From assembly GCA_020403245.1 (NCBI GenBank), contig JADBYA010000023.1:78249-142248 (forward strand): a stretch of 64,000 nt of DNA, written 5' to 3'. Positions 9,266 through 19,507 of the stretch are shown in pieces. The DNA comes from Flavobacterium sp. Its GTDB lineage: Bacteria > Bacteroidota > Bacteroidia > Flavobacteriales > Flavobacteriaceae. Below the pieces are notes generated by a model that was not told where the DNA came from, searched no databases, and was given only the letters and a program-made list of their open reading frames with translations. Position numbers and translations under genes: made by a program. The number at the start of each line of letters is the position of its first letter. Positions within the stretch are counted from its first letter, which is position 1.

Positions 9266-10348
9266 ATGAAAAATACAGCGTTAACACACGTACACGAAAG
9301 TTTAGGAGCTAAAATGGTTCCGTTTGCAGGATTTAATATGCCTGTTCAGTATGAAGGCGTAAATGCCGAACACGAAATAGTTAGAAATGGCGTTGGCGTT
9401 TTTGATGTTTCACACATGGGCGAATTTTTACTATCGGGTGAGAACGCTTTGGCATTAATCCAAAAAGTCACTTCCAATGATGCATCGGTGTTAGCAATTG
9501 GTAGAGCTCAATATTCTTGTTTGCCCAATAATGATGGCGGAATTGTAGACGATTTAATTGTTTACCGAATGAAAGAAAACCAATATTTATTGGTCGTAAA
9601 CGCTTCAAATATTGACAAAGATTGGAATTGGATTTCGTCTCACAATGATTTGGGAGTTGATATGAAGAATATTTCTGATGATTATTCTTTGCTTGCTATT
9701 CAGGGTCCAAAAGCAGTTGAAGCCATGCAATCTTTAACTTCTATTGATTTATCAGCGATTAAATATTATCACTTTGAAGTGGCTGATTTTGCCGGAATAG
9801 AGCATGTCATCATTTCGGCAACAGGTTATACTGGCTCTGGTGGATTTGAAATTTATTGTAAAAACTCCGATGTGGAGCAAGTTTGGAATAAAGTGTTTGA
9901 AGCGGGTAAATCGTTTGGCATAAGACCAATTGGTTTGGCAGCTCGTGATACGTTACGTTTGGAAATGGGTTTCTGTTTGTATGGCAATGATATTAATGAT
10001 ACTACCTCTCCGTTAGAAGCTGGTTTGGGTTGGATTACCAAATTTAACAAAGACTTTACCAATTCTGAAAACCTTAAAAAACAAAAAGAAGCGGGCGTTT
10101 CAAAAAAATTAGTTGGTTTTGAAATGATTGATAGAGGAATTCCCCGTCATGACTACGAAATTGTTGATGCTGATGGAAATAATATTGGGATTGTAACTTC
10201 TGGGACGCAATCACCATCAATGGGAATTGCCATTGGTATGGGTTATGTAAAAACTGAATTTGCAGCTGTTGATTCTGACATTTTCATTGTGATTAGAGAT
10301 AAAAAGATTGCTGCAAAAGTGGTAAAAATGCCTTTTTATAAAAAATAA
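9266..10348 (+). CDS. gcvT: glycine cleavage system T protein (aminomethyltransferase)
   Basis: A 360-residue folate-binding enzyme. It takes the aminomethyl group from the H-protein lipoyl arm, releases ammonia and makes methylene-tetrahydrofolate. The N-terminal [29 protein letters not shown] and [19 protein letters not shown] are typical, as is the C-terminal GIAIGMGYV segment. Length is standard. gcvH and gcvP are not in the window, so the cleavage complex is encoded at separate loci. Its placement near glyA fits shared one-carbon metabolism. The S41 protease begins 21 bases after the stop, so the two may share a transcript. Confidence 0.96.
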   Translation: MKNTALTHVHESLGAKMVPFAGFNMPVQYEGVNAEHEIVRNGVGVFDVSHMGEFLLSGENALALIQKVTSNDASVLAIGRAQYSCLPNNDGGIVDDLIVYRMKENQYLLVVNASNIDKDWNWISSHNDLGVDMKNISDDYSLLAIQGPKAVEAMQSLTSIDLSAIKYYHFEVADFAGIEHVIISATGYTGSGGFEIYCKNSDVEQVWNKVFEAGKSFGIRPIGLAARDTLRLEMGFCLYGNDINDTTSPLEAGLGWITKFNKDFTNSENLKKQKEAGVSKKLVGFEMIDRGIPRHDYEIVDADGNNIGIVTSGTQSPSMGIAIGMGYVKTEFAAVDSDIFIVIRDKKIAAKVVKMPFYKK

Positions 10349-10369
10349 TATTCCCTGACTAATGTAGCT

Positions 10370-12388
10370 TTGAGAAAGATATACTTATTAATTGCTTTAC
10401 TTCCTGTTTTTGTTTTTGCACAAAGCGATAAAAATCCGTGTGAAACATTGTCAAAAATTAATGCGTTAATTCAAGAACAACATTACAAACCCAAAGCTGT
10501 AGATGATAGTTTATCGGTGTATGTTTTTGATTCTTTTTTAAAAACAATTGACGATGGCAATAGTATTTTTATTGCACCGGAAATTTCAGTTTTAAAGAAA
10601 CACAAATTTAAAATTGACGATTACATTATTAGTAAGAATTGCGCATTTTTAGAAGAGATATACAATTCTTATACTACTGCAATGGACCGTTACGACAAAA
10701 TTATTTTGTCAATTAAGTCTGAACCATTCGGGTTTTCTAGTTCAGAAGTGATTCGTTTTTCCAAAAAATCTTTTTCTTTTGTTAAAGATGAAAAAGAATT
10801 GAAAAGTTTATGCAAAAAAAAAATACTTTTTGATGTCTTAAAAGATGTTGCAGGGAAAAGTAAAAACAGAGATTCTTTGGTTGCTAATTTTGATAAAATA
10901 GCTGCAATTTCAAAAGCTAAGATTTTTGAAACATACGCTTGCAAAACTTCAAGTCATCGACTATCTAGAGCTGAATTCAACTCCAAATTCTTTTCAGTAT
11001 TTTGTTCCTATTTTGATCCACATACCGAGTATTTTTCAGAGAGTGAAAAATCGTCGTTTTTATCTTTGGTGAGCGCTGACAACATGACTTTTGGATTGAA
11101 TCTTTCTTTAAATGAAAAAGAAGAACTGACTGTAGATGAAATTATCCCTGGAAGTTCCGCCTATTTTACTGAGAAAGTTGATGCTGGTGATTTAATATTG
11201 AAAATAAAATCCAAAAATGAGGAATTTGATATTGCATGCTCCTCAATGAATAAAGTATCAGAAGTAATTAGTTCCACTGATTATAAGACAGCAAATTTTA
11301 CTTTGAAGAAGAAAAGTGGAGAAATCTACACTATCGATTTGGTAAAAAAGGTCATGAAAGATTACCAAAATAATGTGTATAGTTTTATTGTTGAAAAAGA
11401 CGGGAAAAAGACAGGTTATATCAGAATTCCGAGTTTCTACGCAACATTTGAAAACGGCAAAACTAATGTTAGTGATGATGTTGCTAAAGAAGTTTACAAA
11501 CTTCAAAAAGACAATGTCAACGGACTTATTATCGATTTAGAAAATAATGGCGGTGGTTCGATGGAAGAAGCCATGCGACTTACAGGTTTATTTATCGATA
11601 TTGGTCCTATAGCTATTATGGATGATAATAAAGGAAACAAGCAAACTTTAAAAGACACTAATCGCGGTACAATTTATAACGGTCCGATGGTAGTATTAAT
11701 AAATGCATTTTCGGCTTCTGCAAGTGAATTTTTTTGTAATGCAATGCAAGATTATAATCGTGCTGTTATTGTTGGAAATCAGTCATTAGGCAAAGCATCA
11801 ATGCAGCTTATATTGCCCTTAAATGAAAGTCCGAATCCTACAGAATTTATAAAATTAACCATTGACAAATTCTATCGAATTACCGGAAAAAGCAACCAAA
11901 CTATTGGCATTACTCCAGATGTCCAAATTCCTTCCTTATTTGATAAACAAATGCCAAGAGAAAATAGTTATCCAACAGCTTTGCAAAATGATGTTATTTC
12001 ATCAAATTTACGATACAATTTGGTAATAAACGATAATGCAACTGCCATTCAAAAAAGCGAAAAAAGAGTTTCTGAAAATGAATCAGTAATGGCAATAAAA
12101 AAATTAAATGAAAAAATAAATGAATTATTTGATGAGGATTTTCCTCCTATTACACTACAATTTAATAAGGTTTTCGATGAAACCAATAGAATAAATTCAC
12201 TCTGGAAAGAAATTGAGATGATTAATGAGACGGAATACGATTTAGAGGTTGAGCGCAATTCTGTTGATATTGAATACCAACAATTTGATGAATATTTGAA
12301 GGCAAGTAATAAAGAAAAGATTGAAGCCATAAAAGGCAATATTCATATAGTAGAAGCATTAAATATTATTAATGATTTAAAAAAATAA
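10370..12388 (+). CDS. secreted S41-family (C-terminal processing) peptidase
   Basis: A 672-residue protease beginning at a TTG codon; no in-frame ATG lies near, and the TTG start gives a clean signal peptide (MRKIYLLIALLPVFVFAQ). A PDZ-like segment spans about 235-320 and the peptidase domain about 335-510. The catalytic serine lies in FSASASEFF and the general-base lysine in GNQSLGKASMQL, as in Prc/CtpA. The last 150 residues are helical and charged, as in the Prc-type C-terminus. Such proteases trim or degrade envelope proteins in the periplasm. It follows gcvT closely without an obvious promoter. Confidence 0.88.
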   Translation: MRKIYLLIALLPVFVFAQSDKNPCETLSKINALIQEQHYKPKAVDDSLSVYVFDSFLKTIDDGNSIFIAPEISVLKKHKFKIDDYIISKNCAFLEEIYNSYTTAMDRYDKIILSIKSEPFGFSSSEVIRFSKKSFSFVKDEKELKSLCKKKILFDVLKDVAGKSKNRDSLVANFDKIAAISKAKIFETYACKTSSHRLSRAEFNSKFFSVFCSYFDPHTEYFSESEKSSFLSLVSADNMTFGLNLSLNEKEELTVDEIIPGSSAYFTEKVDAGDLILKIKSKNEEFDIACSSMNKVSEVISSTDYKTANFTLKKKSGEIYTIDLVKKVMKDYQNNVYSFIVEKDGKKTGYIRIPSFYATFENGKTNVSDDVAKEVYKLQKDNVNGLIIDLENNGGGSMEEAMRLTGLFIDIGPIAIMDDNKGNKQTLKDTNRGTIYNGPMVVLINAFSASASEFFCNAMQDYNRAVIVGNQSLGKASMQLILPLNESPNPTEFIKLTIDKFYRITGKSNQTIGITPDVQIPSLFDKQMPRENSYPTALQNDVISSNLRYNLVINDNATAIQKSEKRVSENESVMAIKKLNEKINELFDEDFPPITLQFNKVFDETNRINSLWKEIEMINETEYDLEVERNSVDIEYQQFDEYLKASNKEKIEAIKGNIHIVEALNIINDLKK

Positions 12389-12390
12389 AT

Positions 12391-12480
12391 TATGAAATCG
12401 CCATTAACAAGAAGTTTGCAAAAGCAAACACCAATGAAGATTTAGCGATACCATATGACCTTAAAAAAAACAAATATTAA
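12391..12480 (+). pseudogene. possible coding remnant before the LIC11966-like gene
   Basis: Between two genes this frame reads protein-like sequence (KKFAKANTNEDLAIPYDLKK) to a TAA, with no start codon and in a different frame from the S41 gene. It may be the decayed tail of a lost or duplicated gene. No family is recognised, and chance is possible at this length. Confidence 0.25.
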
Positions 12481-12486
12481 ATACAT

Positions 12487-13521
12487 ATGAAACTAAAATT
12501 ACTTTCCGTTTTCCTATTTCTATCAAATTTAAGCTTACATGCTCAAGAATTTAAAACTCCTGTTGATTATTTGACCTTTATTAATAATGAACAACTTCAA
12601 ATTTCAAAAAGCACATGGAAATATACACAAGCAGTGGCACATTCCAAAAGTGCGCGTCGGATTGATGCTACCCGAAAACAATTAATAAAAAGCATCGAGG
12701 TTTCAAGTAAAAAAATTGAAAATTTAACAAATGGCTATAAAGGTGATGTTGAATACAGAGATCAAACCGTTCACTTTTTTGACATCAGAAAAAAAAGCTT
12801 AAATGAAGAATATGAAAAACTGATTGACATGCAAGAAGTTGCCGAACAATCCTATGATGCTATGGAAGCTTATTTATTAACTCGAGATTTAGTCAATAAA
12901 AAGTTAGATGCCGAAAACGAAAATATGGAAAAAGCATTTAATGCATTTGCAAATAAATACAACATTACTGTTAATAATGAAGAATCCGATTTAAGTAAAA
13001 AAATGCAATTATCAAATGATGTCTTTGATTATCATACCGTTTTGTATTTAATTTTCTTTAAAGTTAATTTTACTGATAACAACCTGTCAAAAGCTATTGA
13101 AGCAAAAGATTTAGGAAAAATTCAACAAAATGCTAGCAGTTTACTTCTTTTTGCTAATGAAGGTTTAGAAAAAATAAAAACGATTGCTCCTTTTCAAAAA
13201 GACGCTTCGCTTTTAAATGCAACCAAAGATGCTTTAGAATATTATAAAAAAGAGGCGGAGCAATTTGTACCAACTGTGGTAAGTTTCTTTATGTTTAATG
13301 ATAAGTTTGAAAATGCAAAAAATTCTTTAGAAGGAAAATCTGCTAAAGACAGAACCAAAGAAGAAATAGATAATTACAATACAATGGTCAAACAATACAA
13401 TAAAGAAGTTGATAATTTCAACAAAGCCAACAATGCTAATTTTCAAGAAAAAAATAAGAATATAAACACTATAAACTCAATAGGAGATAATTTTATTTCA
13501 AGACATATTCCAAACGACTAA
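12487..13521 (+). CDS. secreted helical protein, LIC11966-like family (tentative)
   Basis: A 344-residue exported protein with a signal peptide (MKLKLLSVFLFLSNLSLHAQ). The mature part is almost wholly alpha-helical, rich in Lys, Glu and Asn, with long heptad-like stretches at about 60-150 and 265-330. There are no catalytic motifs. The pattern (FINNEQLQISKSTWKY near the mature N-terminus) resembles what databases call LIC11966 family surface protein, from memory and not verified. Its role is unknown. It stands on the same strand as the S41 peptidase after a 98-base spacer and could be its partner or substrate, which is only inference. Confidence 0.65.
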   Translation: MKLKLLSVFLFLSNLSLHAQEFKTPVDYLTFINNEQLQISKSTWKYTQAVAHSKSARRIDATRKQLIKSIEVSSKKIENLTNGYKGDVEYRDQTVHFFDIRKKSLNEEYEKLIDMQEVAEQSYDAMEAYLLTRDLVNKKLDAENENMEKAFNAFANKYNITVNNEESDLSKKMQLSNDVFDYHTVLYLIFFKVNFTDNNLSKAIEAKDLGKIQQNASSLLLFANEGLEKIKTIAPFQKDASLLNATKDALEYYKKEAEQFVPTVVSFFMFNDKFENAKNSLEGKSAKDRTKEEIDNYNTMVKQYNKEVDNFNKANNANFQEKNKNINTINSIGDNFISRHIPND

Positions 13522-13539
13522 ACTGATTTTTAATTAGAT

Positions 13540-13569
13540 TTGTAAAAATAGAAATATCGCTTAATTTTG
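13540..13569 (+). promoter_or_regulatory. Bacteroidota promoter of the yebC-family gene
   Basis: TTG at 13540-13542, a 19-base spacer and TAATTTTG at 13562-13569 form a full consensus promoter, predicting a leader of about 58 bases before the ATG. Confidence 0.65.
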
Positions 13570-13631
13570 CAGCATTATAGTAATAGAAAAACAATTAATA
13601 AAATCTGATTTTTTTCAGGTTATAAATAGTA

Positions 13632-14342
13632 ATGGGAAGAGCATTTGAATTTAGAAAAGGAAGAAAAATGAAACGTTGGTCAGCCATGGCTAAAGCGTTT
13701 ACTCGTATTGGAAAAGATATTGTAATGGCGGTGAAAGAAGGCGGACCAAATCCTGAAGCCAACTCACGATTAAGAGCCGTTATACAGAATGCAAAATCGG
13801 CCAATATGCCGAAAGAGAATGTAGAACGAGCTATTAAAAAAGCTACCGACAAAGATACTGCCAACTATAAAGAACAACTTTTTGAGGGCTATGCTCCACA
13901 TGGTATTGCTTTGTTGATTGAAACCGCAACCGATAATAACAATAGAACAGTAGCCAACATTAGAAGTTATTTTAACAAATGCAACGGAACATTAGGAACA
14001 CAAGGTTCGGTAGAATTTATGTTTGATCATACGTGTAATTTCCGGATTCCAAATAACAATATCGATATTGAAGAAATGGAATTAGAATTCATTGATTTTG
14101 GTGCTGAAGAAATTTTTGCCGATGAAGATGGAATTTTGATCTATGCTCCTTTTGAGAGTTTTGGTGCTATTCAAAAGGAATTAGAAAGTCGTGGCATTGA
14201 AATTTTATCCTCAGGATTTGAAAGAATTCCACAAATAACCAAAAAACTAGATGAAGCCGAAATGGCTGATGTTGAAAAACTAATTGAAAAAATTGAAGAA
14301 GACGATGACGTGATGAACGTATATCATACTATGGAAGAATAG
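13632..14342 (+). CDS. YebC/PmpR/TACO1-family protein
   Basis: A 236-residue protein. The N-terminus GRAFEFRKGRKMKRWSAMAKAFTRIGKDI and the SRLRAVIQNAKSANMPKENVERAIKKA segment are diagnostic of the YebC/TACO1 family; the Leu/acidic C-terminal domain follows. Members were long annotated as transcriptional regulators (PmpR); more recent work ties several to relief of ribosome stalling, so the molecular role here is open. The length and the MGRAF start match the family in Bacteroidota. It has its own consensus promoter and a strong terminator, so it is a single-gene unit. Confidence 0.93.
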   Translation: MGRAFEFRKGRKMKRWSAMAKAFTRIGKDIVMAVKEGGPNPEANSRLRAVIQNAKSANMPKENVERAIKKATDKDTANYKEQLFEGYAPHGIALLIETATDNNNRTVANIRSYFNKCNGTLGTQGSVEFMFDHTCNFRIPNNNIDIEEMELEFIDFGAEEIFADEDGILIYAPFESFGAIQKELESRGIEILSSGFERIPQITKKLDEAEMADVEKLIEKIEEDDDVMNVYHTMEE

Positions 14343-14363
14343 AAACATATTTTTATAAAACTA

Positions 14364-14395
14364 AAAAACTCCAAAGCAATTTGGAGTTTTTTTTA
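14364..14395 (+). terminator. rho-independent terminator of the yebC-family gene
   Basis: Perfect 12-base arms AAAAACTCCAAA and TTTGGAGTTTTT enclose a GCAA tetraloop and run into a T tract, 22 bases after the stop codon. Confidence 0.85.
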
Positions 14396-14666
14396 TCTTT
14401 TTGTTTAGCTCAAAGTGGTTATTGAACAGTGACTATTAATTTAAGTTATGTTATTATGTATATAGCTCCCAAATACGAAAAGTTACGTTTCGAAATAGAC
14501 AAAGTCACCGTCATCACAAATACTTGAGTGATTAATCAAATTTTGATTATCCAGAAATATTTTTTAAACACTGAACTACAGCTTTTTAACAAATCGTTAT
14601 GCACTAAAGTCACTAAAATTTTCTATCCAATGTGAAGAAGAAATAACTTTTTTTTTTAAAATTTGA
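14396..14666. other. spacer with no clear gene; one 23-codon mini-ORF
   Basis: I see no full gene here. An ATG at 14456 opens a 23-codon frame (MYIAPKYEKLRFEIDKV...) ending at 14527 that looks more protein-like than its surroundings and may be a gene remnant. Near 14600 there is a short CACTAAAGTCACTAAA word of the kind seen in other spacers. T-rich sequence precedes the DUF1254 stop codon. Confidence 0.3.
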
Positions 14667-16169
14667 TTATTTTATTTCCTCAATATCTTCCAATTGCCAA
14701 GTCTTATCAAAGTAAGCTTCAGTTGGTCCGTAAAAACGGAAGTATGGAAACCAACCTTTGCCTGGTAGTGTTTTAATATAATTTTTATTAGCGCCTTTAG
14801 GTTTTGTAGGACCAAAGTAAATATCAACAGAGCCATCAGCATTTTTCTCAATATCTTTTCTGGAAGACATGTCTGCAGAACCTTGATCTGTTACCAATGG
14901 ACCTCTTGTAACATTATCATACAAGGTAATAGACCAAAATTGTTTAACCGGTGCATTTGCCGGTACATGAAAATGATAACTCTTTGCACCCACAAGCCAT
15001 TTGCCTGCTTTATCTTTTGAAGTTTCCAGATAAACCTGACCAAATCCTAATATTCTTCCCTGCATTCCTGTGCTGTTTCCAATGGCTTCATAAAACCATG
15101 AAGCTCTTTGATCCAGTTGGGTATAATTGCTATCTTCCTGATTTAATTCAACCATGTTAGCATACTCCCAGTGCTTGTCCTTCCAAACAATTGAACCGGC
15201 AAATCTTTTCTCATAAGCATTGGCCCGAGCGGTCAATTCGCCCACCATGGCTGCCTGATTCAGAATTTTGGTCAAGCGCTCATCCGGTTGAAACGGTTTA
15301 CCTTTTTCCATACCAAGTGAAGCCATCATGCCATAAATAACCCTGTCACGGGTTTGTACAGGTTCTGGTTCAATCGCCTCAGCCACCATTTTAAAATAGT
15401 TCGCATCAGTTGGTTGTGCGGATGTCCATGCTTTACCATTTACAGGAACAAAATTGGTTACAGTGGCCTTAGATCTGTCGTTCCAACTGTAAATTTTAAA
15501 TTTCCTAATAGTTTCCTCAGCAATTTTTGGGTCTGGATCTAATGCTCTGGTACCAAACCATACTTGTACGGTTGGAGATATATAAACCCTGTAACCTGGA
15601 GCAGCTATCATTTTAGAACCGGGAGGAAGAAATAGATATTTTCCTCCTGCACCTTTGTCGGGTCCTGTTTGACCAATATCTGTAATGGGTTGCTGCCAAA
15701 GATCAAGCAGACCGCCTGCTATTAAACCTGCAGGCGCATCTATTACAAATGCACCTTGCTTGCTGAAGTTCCAAAAACTAAACGCATACAACGTTGTAAT
15801 ATTAGGTGTCAGCATGCCACTTTTATCTTTAAGGTCAAAAAACATCGATATCTCCCCGTCTTTTATACCAAGTTGATCCCGTTGTGCAAGGTGTAAACCA
15901 TGAAAACCTACCATGGGTAAAGCCCAAGTGTGTATTTGGCATGCCCTTTGAAAATCCCTTTCATCATAGAGTTTTGTAATAGCATCTTCAGAAGGATAAC
16001 CACTTTCTAATTTTAAATCACCTAAGCGGGTAACAATATTGTCACCTGTTTGTGTTTGCTCAGTATTATCTGAGTTGGATGTTACCCCTTTTTGTTTCTG
16101 ATTGCAGCTGATAGTAATTGTTACTATTAATAAAGATAGTAACCCTATAATTTTAGTTTTGTGTTTCAT
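14667..16169 (-). CDS. DUF1254/DUF1214 domain lipoprotein
   Basis: A 500-residue exported protein with a lipobox (ITISC) near residue 22. An N-terminal DUF1254 region includes YPSEDAITKLYDERDFQRACQ and PMVGFHGLHLAQ; the C-terminal DUF1214 region includes FWSITLYDNVTRGPLV and the closing GWFPYFRFYGPTEAYFDKTW. The family is widespread and of unknown biochemical function; some members affect envelope or oxidative-stress phenotypes. It stands alone with no operon partner. Its wording is richer in G and C (for example around 15700) than neighbouring spacers, which could hint at transfer but is not strong evidence. Confidence 0.88.
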   Translation of the reverse strand: MKHKTKIIGLLSLLIVTITISCNQKQKGVTSNSDNTEQTQTGDNIVTRLGDLKLESGYPSEDAITKLYDERDFQRACQIHTWALPMVGFHGLHLAQRDQLGIKDGEISMFFDLKDKSGMLTPNITTLYAFSFWNFSKQGAFVIDAPAGLIAGGLLDLWQQPITDIGQTGPDKGAGGKYLFLPPGSKMIAAPGYRVYISPTVQVWFGTRALDPDPKIAEETIRKFKIYSWNDRSKATVTNFVPVNGKAWTSAQPTDANYFKMVAEAIEPEPVQTRDRVIYGMMASLGMEKGKPFQPDERLTKILNQAAMVGELTARANAYEKRFAGSIVWKDKHWEYANMVELNQEDSNYTQLDQRASWFYEAIGNSTGMQGRILGFGQVYLETSKDKAGKWLVGAKSYHFHVPANAPVKQFWSITLYDNVTRGPLVTDQGSADMSSRKDIEKNADGSVDIYFGPTKPKGANKNYIKTLPGKGWFPYFRFYGPTEAYFDKTWQLEDIEEIK

Positions 16170-16262
16170 TTAATTGTTATTAAGTTAATGTTTTCCAAAA
16201 AATAGTATAAATCAAACTACATAAATAAATTAAATGATGTTTTGACCAAGCATGACGCCAAA

Positions 16263-17303
16263 CTACTTAATAAACTCAACCTTCTGAACTTCTTCTTCAT
16301 TAATGCTATCAAAGAAACCTTGTTCGTTCATCCAATCATCGCTAAATACTTTGCTCATGTAACGTGAACCATGATCTGGAAAAATCGCAATTACATTACT
16401 GTTTTCATCAAACTCACCTTCTTCGGCATATTGCTTGATGGCTTGCATGACAGCACCCGAAGTGTATCCCACAAACAATCCTTCTTTTTTAACAATTTCT
16501 CTGGTAGTGTGGGCACTTTCTTCATCAGTAACTTTCATAAAATGATCTATTACATCAAAGTCGGTAGCTGTAGGAATTAAGTTTTTACCTAATCCTTCTA
16601 TTCTATAAGGATAAATTTCATCAGCGTCAAACTCCTTGGTTTCGTGGTATTTTTTCAAAACCGAACCAAAAGCATCAACGCCAAGAATTCTGATATTTGG
16701 ATTTTTCTCTTTTAAGTATTTTGCAGCGCCTGATATAGTTCCACCAGTTCCACTACAAGCAATTAAATGGGTAATTTGTCCGTTGGTTTGCTCCCAAATT
16801 TCTGGACCTGTAGATTTGTAATGGGCGTCAATATTCAATTGATTGAAATATTGATTAATATAAACAGAACCTTTTGTTTCTTCGTGTAAACGTTTGGCAA
16901 CATTATAGTAAGAACGCTCATCATCAGCAGAAACATGTGCAGGGCAAACATACACTTTTGCACCTAAGCTACGGAGCATGTCAATTTTATCTAAAGAGGA
17001 TTTAGAACTTACCGCTAAAATACAATTATACCCTTTAATAATACTAACCATAGCTAAACTAAAGCCAGTATTCCCCGAAGTAGTCTCAATAATAGTGTCT
17101 CCTGGAGAAAGAATACCTTGTTTTTCAGCTTCTTCTATAATATATAATGCAATTCTGTCTTTAGTAGAATGACCAGGGTTGAAGGCTTCAACCTTTGCAT
17201 AAAAATTTCCTTGTAAAGATTCGGTGATTTTATTAAGTCTAATAAGCGGAGTATTCCCTATTAAACCTAATACATTATCGTAAGCTTTTATATTTTCTTT
17301 CAT
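16263..17303 (-). CDS. PLP-dependent cysteine synthase-family protein
   Basis: A 346-residue fold-type II PLP enzyme. The PLP lysine is in [10 protein letters not shown] (near residue 48), the substrate loop in [12 protein letters not shown], and the phosphate-binding glycine loop in [15 protein letters not shown]. These fit O-acetylserine sulfhydrylase or cystathionine beta-synthase. It lacks the CBS regulatory domains and is slightly longer than CysK/CysM. Which sulfur reaction it performs cannot be decided: cysteine synthesis is the default, cystathionine formation the alternative. It is monocistronic with a TAAATTTG promoter box upstream. Confidence 0.9.
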   Translation of the reverse strand: MKENIKAYDNVLGLIGNTPLIRLNKITESLQGNFYAKVEAFNPGHSTKDRIALYIIEEAEKQGILSPGDTIIETTSGNTGFSLAMVSIIKGYNCILAVSSKSSLDKIDMLRSLGAKVYVCPAHVSADDERSYYNVAKRLHEETKGSVYINQYFNQLNIDAHYKSTGPEIWEQTNGQITHLIACSGTGGTISGAAKYLKEKNPNIRILGVDAFGSVLKKYHETKEFDADEIYPYRIEGLGKNLIPTATDFDVIDHFMKVTDEESAHTTREIVKKEGLFVGYTSGAVMQAIKQYAEEGEFDENSNVIAIFPDHGSRYMSKVFSDDWMNEQGFFDSINEEEVQKVEFIK

Positions 17304-17358
17304 AAAATAAATTAGTCAAGGCATGGTTTAAAGACTTTTTATAGCCATATAAACTTTG

Positions 17359-17366
17359 CAAATTTA
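17359..17366 (-). promoter_or_regulatory. putative -7 box of the cysteine synthase-family gene
   Basis: TAAATTTG on the minus strand, about 56 bases upstream of the start codon. No -33 TTG is evident. Confidence 0.45.
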
Positions 17367-17383
17367 ATAAAAAATATTTTAAA

Positions 17384-19456
17384 CTATCTTTTTATTCCTT
17401 CTAAATCTAATAAAAAACTGTATTCTTTCGCGATTTCCTTAATGGCCTCAAACCTTCCCGAGGCACCACCGTGACCAGCATCCATATTGGTATCCAAATA
17501 TAATTGATTATTATCGGTTTTCAAAACTCTTAATTTGGCAACCCATTTTGCTGGTTCCCAGTACTGTACCTGTGAATCGTGCAATCCAGTTGCAATATAC
17601 ATATTGGGATAGCTTTGTGCCTTTACATTGTCATAGGGAGAATAGGAAAGCATATAATCATAATATTTTTTAACATTTGGATTTCCCCATTCGTCATATT
17701 CACCAGTGGTCAATGGAATGGTTTCGTCTAACATTGTCGTTACCACATCTACGAAGGGTACTTGTGCAATCACGCCATGGTATAATTCTGGGGAAATATT
17801 TACAATAGCTCCCATTAATAATCCTCCAGCCGAACCGCCTTCGGCATACAAATGGTTAGGTGAAGTATATTTTTCGGATATTAAAAACTTAGAACAATCA
17901 ATAAAATCGGTAAATGTGTTTTTCTTTTTCAATAATTTTCCATCATCATACCATTGTCGTCCTAAATCTTCACCACCTCGAATGTGAGCAATGGCAAAAA
18001 TAAATCCCCTATCCAAAAGCGATAATCGAACAGAAGAAAAATGACAATCCATCGTCACTCCATAAGATCCATAGCCATATAGTAAAGTTGGTGTTGCTCC
18101 CTCCTTTTTCATTCCTTTTCGATAAACCATAGAAATGGGCACTTTCGTACCATCAGTTGCGGTAGCCCAAATTCTTTCTTCTTGATAATTATTCTTATCA
18201 AATTTACTCTCGAAATCTAGGGACAAAACTTCTTGTTCTTTCAGTATGGTTTTTTCTTTGTTTTTCATATTAAAATCAATAACCGTAGGTGGTGTGGCTA
18301 ATGATTGGTAACCATAACGAAGAATTTCGGTATCAAAATCGAGATTGGTGGTCGTATACGCCATATAGGTTTCACTGTCAAAAGGCAAATAGTATTCTCC
18401 TTCTTCATCCCAAGGCATAATTCTGATTTTATTCAAACCGTCAGCACGTTCAGAAACCACTAAATAATCCTTGAATATATCAATATCTTCCAACAAAACA
18501 TGTTCTCTGTGAGCGATTACATCCACCCAATTTCCCTTTGATGTTGCATTTTCAGGAGTTTTCATTAGCTTAAAATTGGTCGCTTTGTCTTTGTTAGTAA
18601 CAATATAAAAGTGATTACCAAAGTGCGAAATCGAATATTCTAACCCACGAGTTCTCTTTTGAAAAACTTTGAATTTAGCATCTGGCGTTTCCGCTAAAAC
18701 CGTTTGGTATTCGGTAGTTAGCGTACTGCTAGAATTGATAATTATGTATTTTTTTGATTTCGATTTATAGACAGAAACATCAAAAGTGTCGTCTTTTTCA
18801 AAATAAACTAAGGTATCATCTTCAACAGTTGTACCAATTTTATGTTTATAAATTTTATCAGCACGAAGCGTAACTTCATCTTTTCGAGAATAAAATAAGG
18901 TTTTGTTATCACTTGCCCATGTGGATCCACCAGTAGTATTTTCGAGCTTTATAGGAAGAATTTCACCCGTAACTAAATTTTTGATTTGAATGGTATATTG
19001 GCGTCTTGATACTGTATCAATACCAAAACTTGCCCAAATATTGTCTTCGCTTATGCTCAATCCCGATAAGTTAAAATAGGCATGTCCTTTTGCCATTTCG
19101 TTGCAATCAAAAAGGATTTCTTCCTTAGCTTGTAAATTTCCTTTTTTTCTAGAATGAATAGGATAATCTTTTCCTTTTTCAAATCGGGTGATATAGTAAT
19201 AACCGTTATAGAAATAGGGAACCGACTCGTCATCTTCCTTAATACGGGCTTTCATCTCTTCAAACAAATCTTTTTGAAAATCCTTTGTATGAGCAGTTGA
19301 TTGGTGGTAGTATACGTTTTCTTGATTTAGATACTCTATAACATCAGGATTTTCCCGATTGTTGAGCCAATAATAATTGTCGTTACGAATATGACCGTGT
19401 TTCTCTAACGAATGAGGAATAATTGTAGCATTTGGTGGCTGTAAAATATCTGACAT
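17384..19456 (-). CDS. ptrB: oligopeptidase B (S9A prolyl oligopeptidase family)
   Basis: A cytoplasmic-type serine peptidase of 690 residues that cuts short peptides, typically after basic residues. An N-terminal beta-propeller (about 1-400) is followed by the alpha/beta-hydrolase domain: YGYGSYG, the nucleophile in EGGSAGGLL, the aspartate region ATGLHDSQVQYWEP and the histidine in MDAGHGGASGR, which is the oligopeptidase B form. The ORF track starts at 19513, but a full promoter at 19479-19507 would start transcription near 19475, so the ATG at 19456 (MSDILQPPNA) is chosen. Threonine aldolase lies upstream on the same strand. Confidence 0.93.
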   Translation of the reverse strand: MSDILQPPNATIIPHSLEKHGHIRNDNYYWLNNRENPDVIEYLNQENVYYHQSTAHTKDFQKDLFEEMKARIKEDDESVPYFYNGYYYITRFEKGKDYPIHSRKKGNLQAKEEILFDCNEMAKGHAYFNLSGLSISEDNIWASFGIDTVSRRQYTIQIKNLVTGEILPIKLENTTGGSTWASDNKTLFYSRKDEVTLRADKIYKHKIGTTVEDDTLVYFEKDDTFDVSVYKSKSKKYIIINSSSTLTTEYQTVLAETPDAKFKVFQKRTRGLEYSISHFGNHFYIVTNKDKATNFKLMKTPENATSKGNWVDVIAHREHVLLEDIDIFKDYLVVSERADGLNKIRIMPWDEEGEYYLPFDSETYMAYTTTNLDFDTEILRYGYQSLATPPTVIDFNMKNKEKTILKEQEVLSLDFESKFDKNNYQEERIWATATDGTKVPISMVYRKGMKKEGATPTLLYGYGSYGVTMDCHFSSVRLSLLDRGFIFAIAHIRGGEDLGRQWYDDGKLLKKKNTFTDFIDCSKFLISEKYTSPNHLYAEGGSAGGLLMGAIVNISPELYHGVIAQVPFVDVVTTMLDETIPLTTGEYDEWGNPNVKKYYDYMLSYSPYDNVKAQSYPNMYIATGLHDSQVQYWEPAKWVAKLRVLKTDNNQLYLDTNMDAGHGGASGRFEAIKEIAKEYSFLLDLEGIKR

Positions 19457-19478
19457 TTGGATTTCTATGTTTACACAA

Positions 19479-19507
19479 CAAAAGTAACCATAGATTAAAG
19501 ATAACAA
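19479..19507 (-). promoter_or_regulatory. Bacteroidota promoter of oligopeptidase B
   Basis: On the minus strand TTG (19505-19507), an 18-base spacer and TACTTTTG (19479-19486). It lies inside the ORF-track version of the gene and therefore argues for the shorter start at 19456, with a leader of about 19 bases. Confidence 0.65.
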
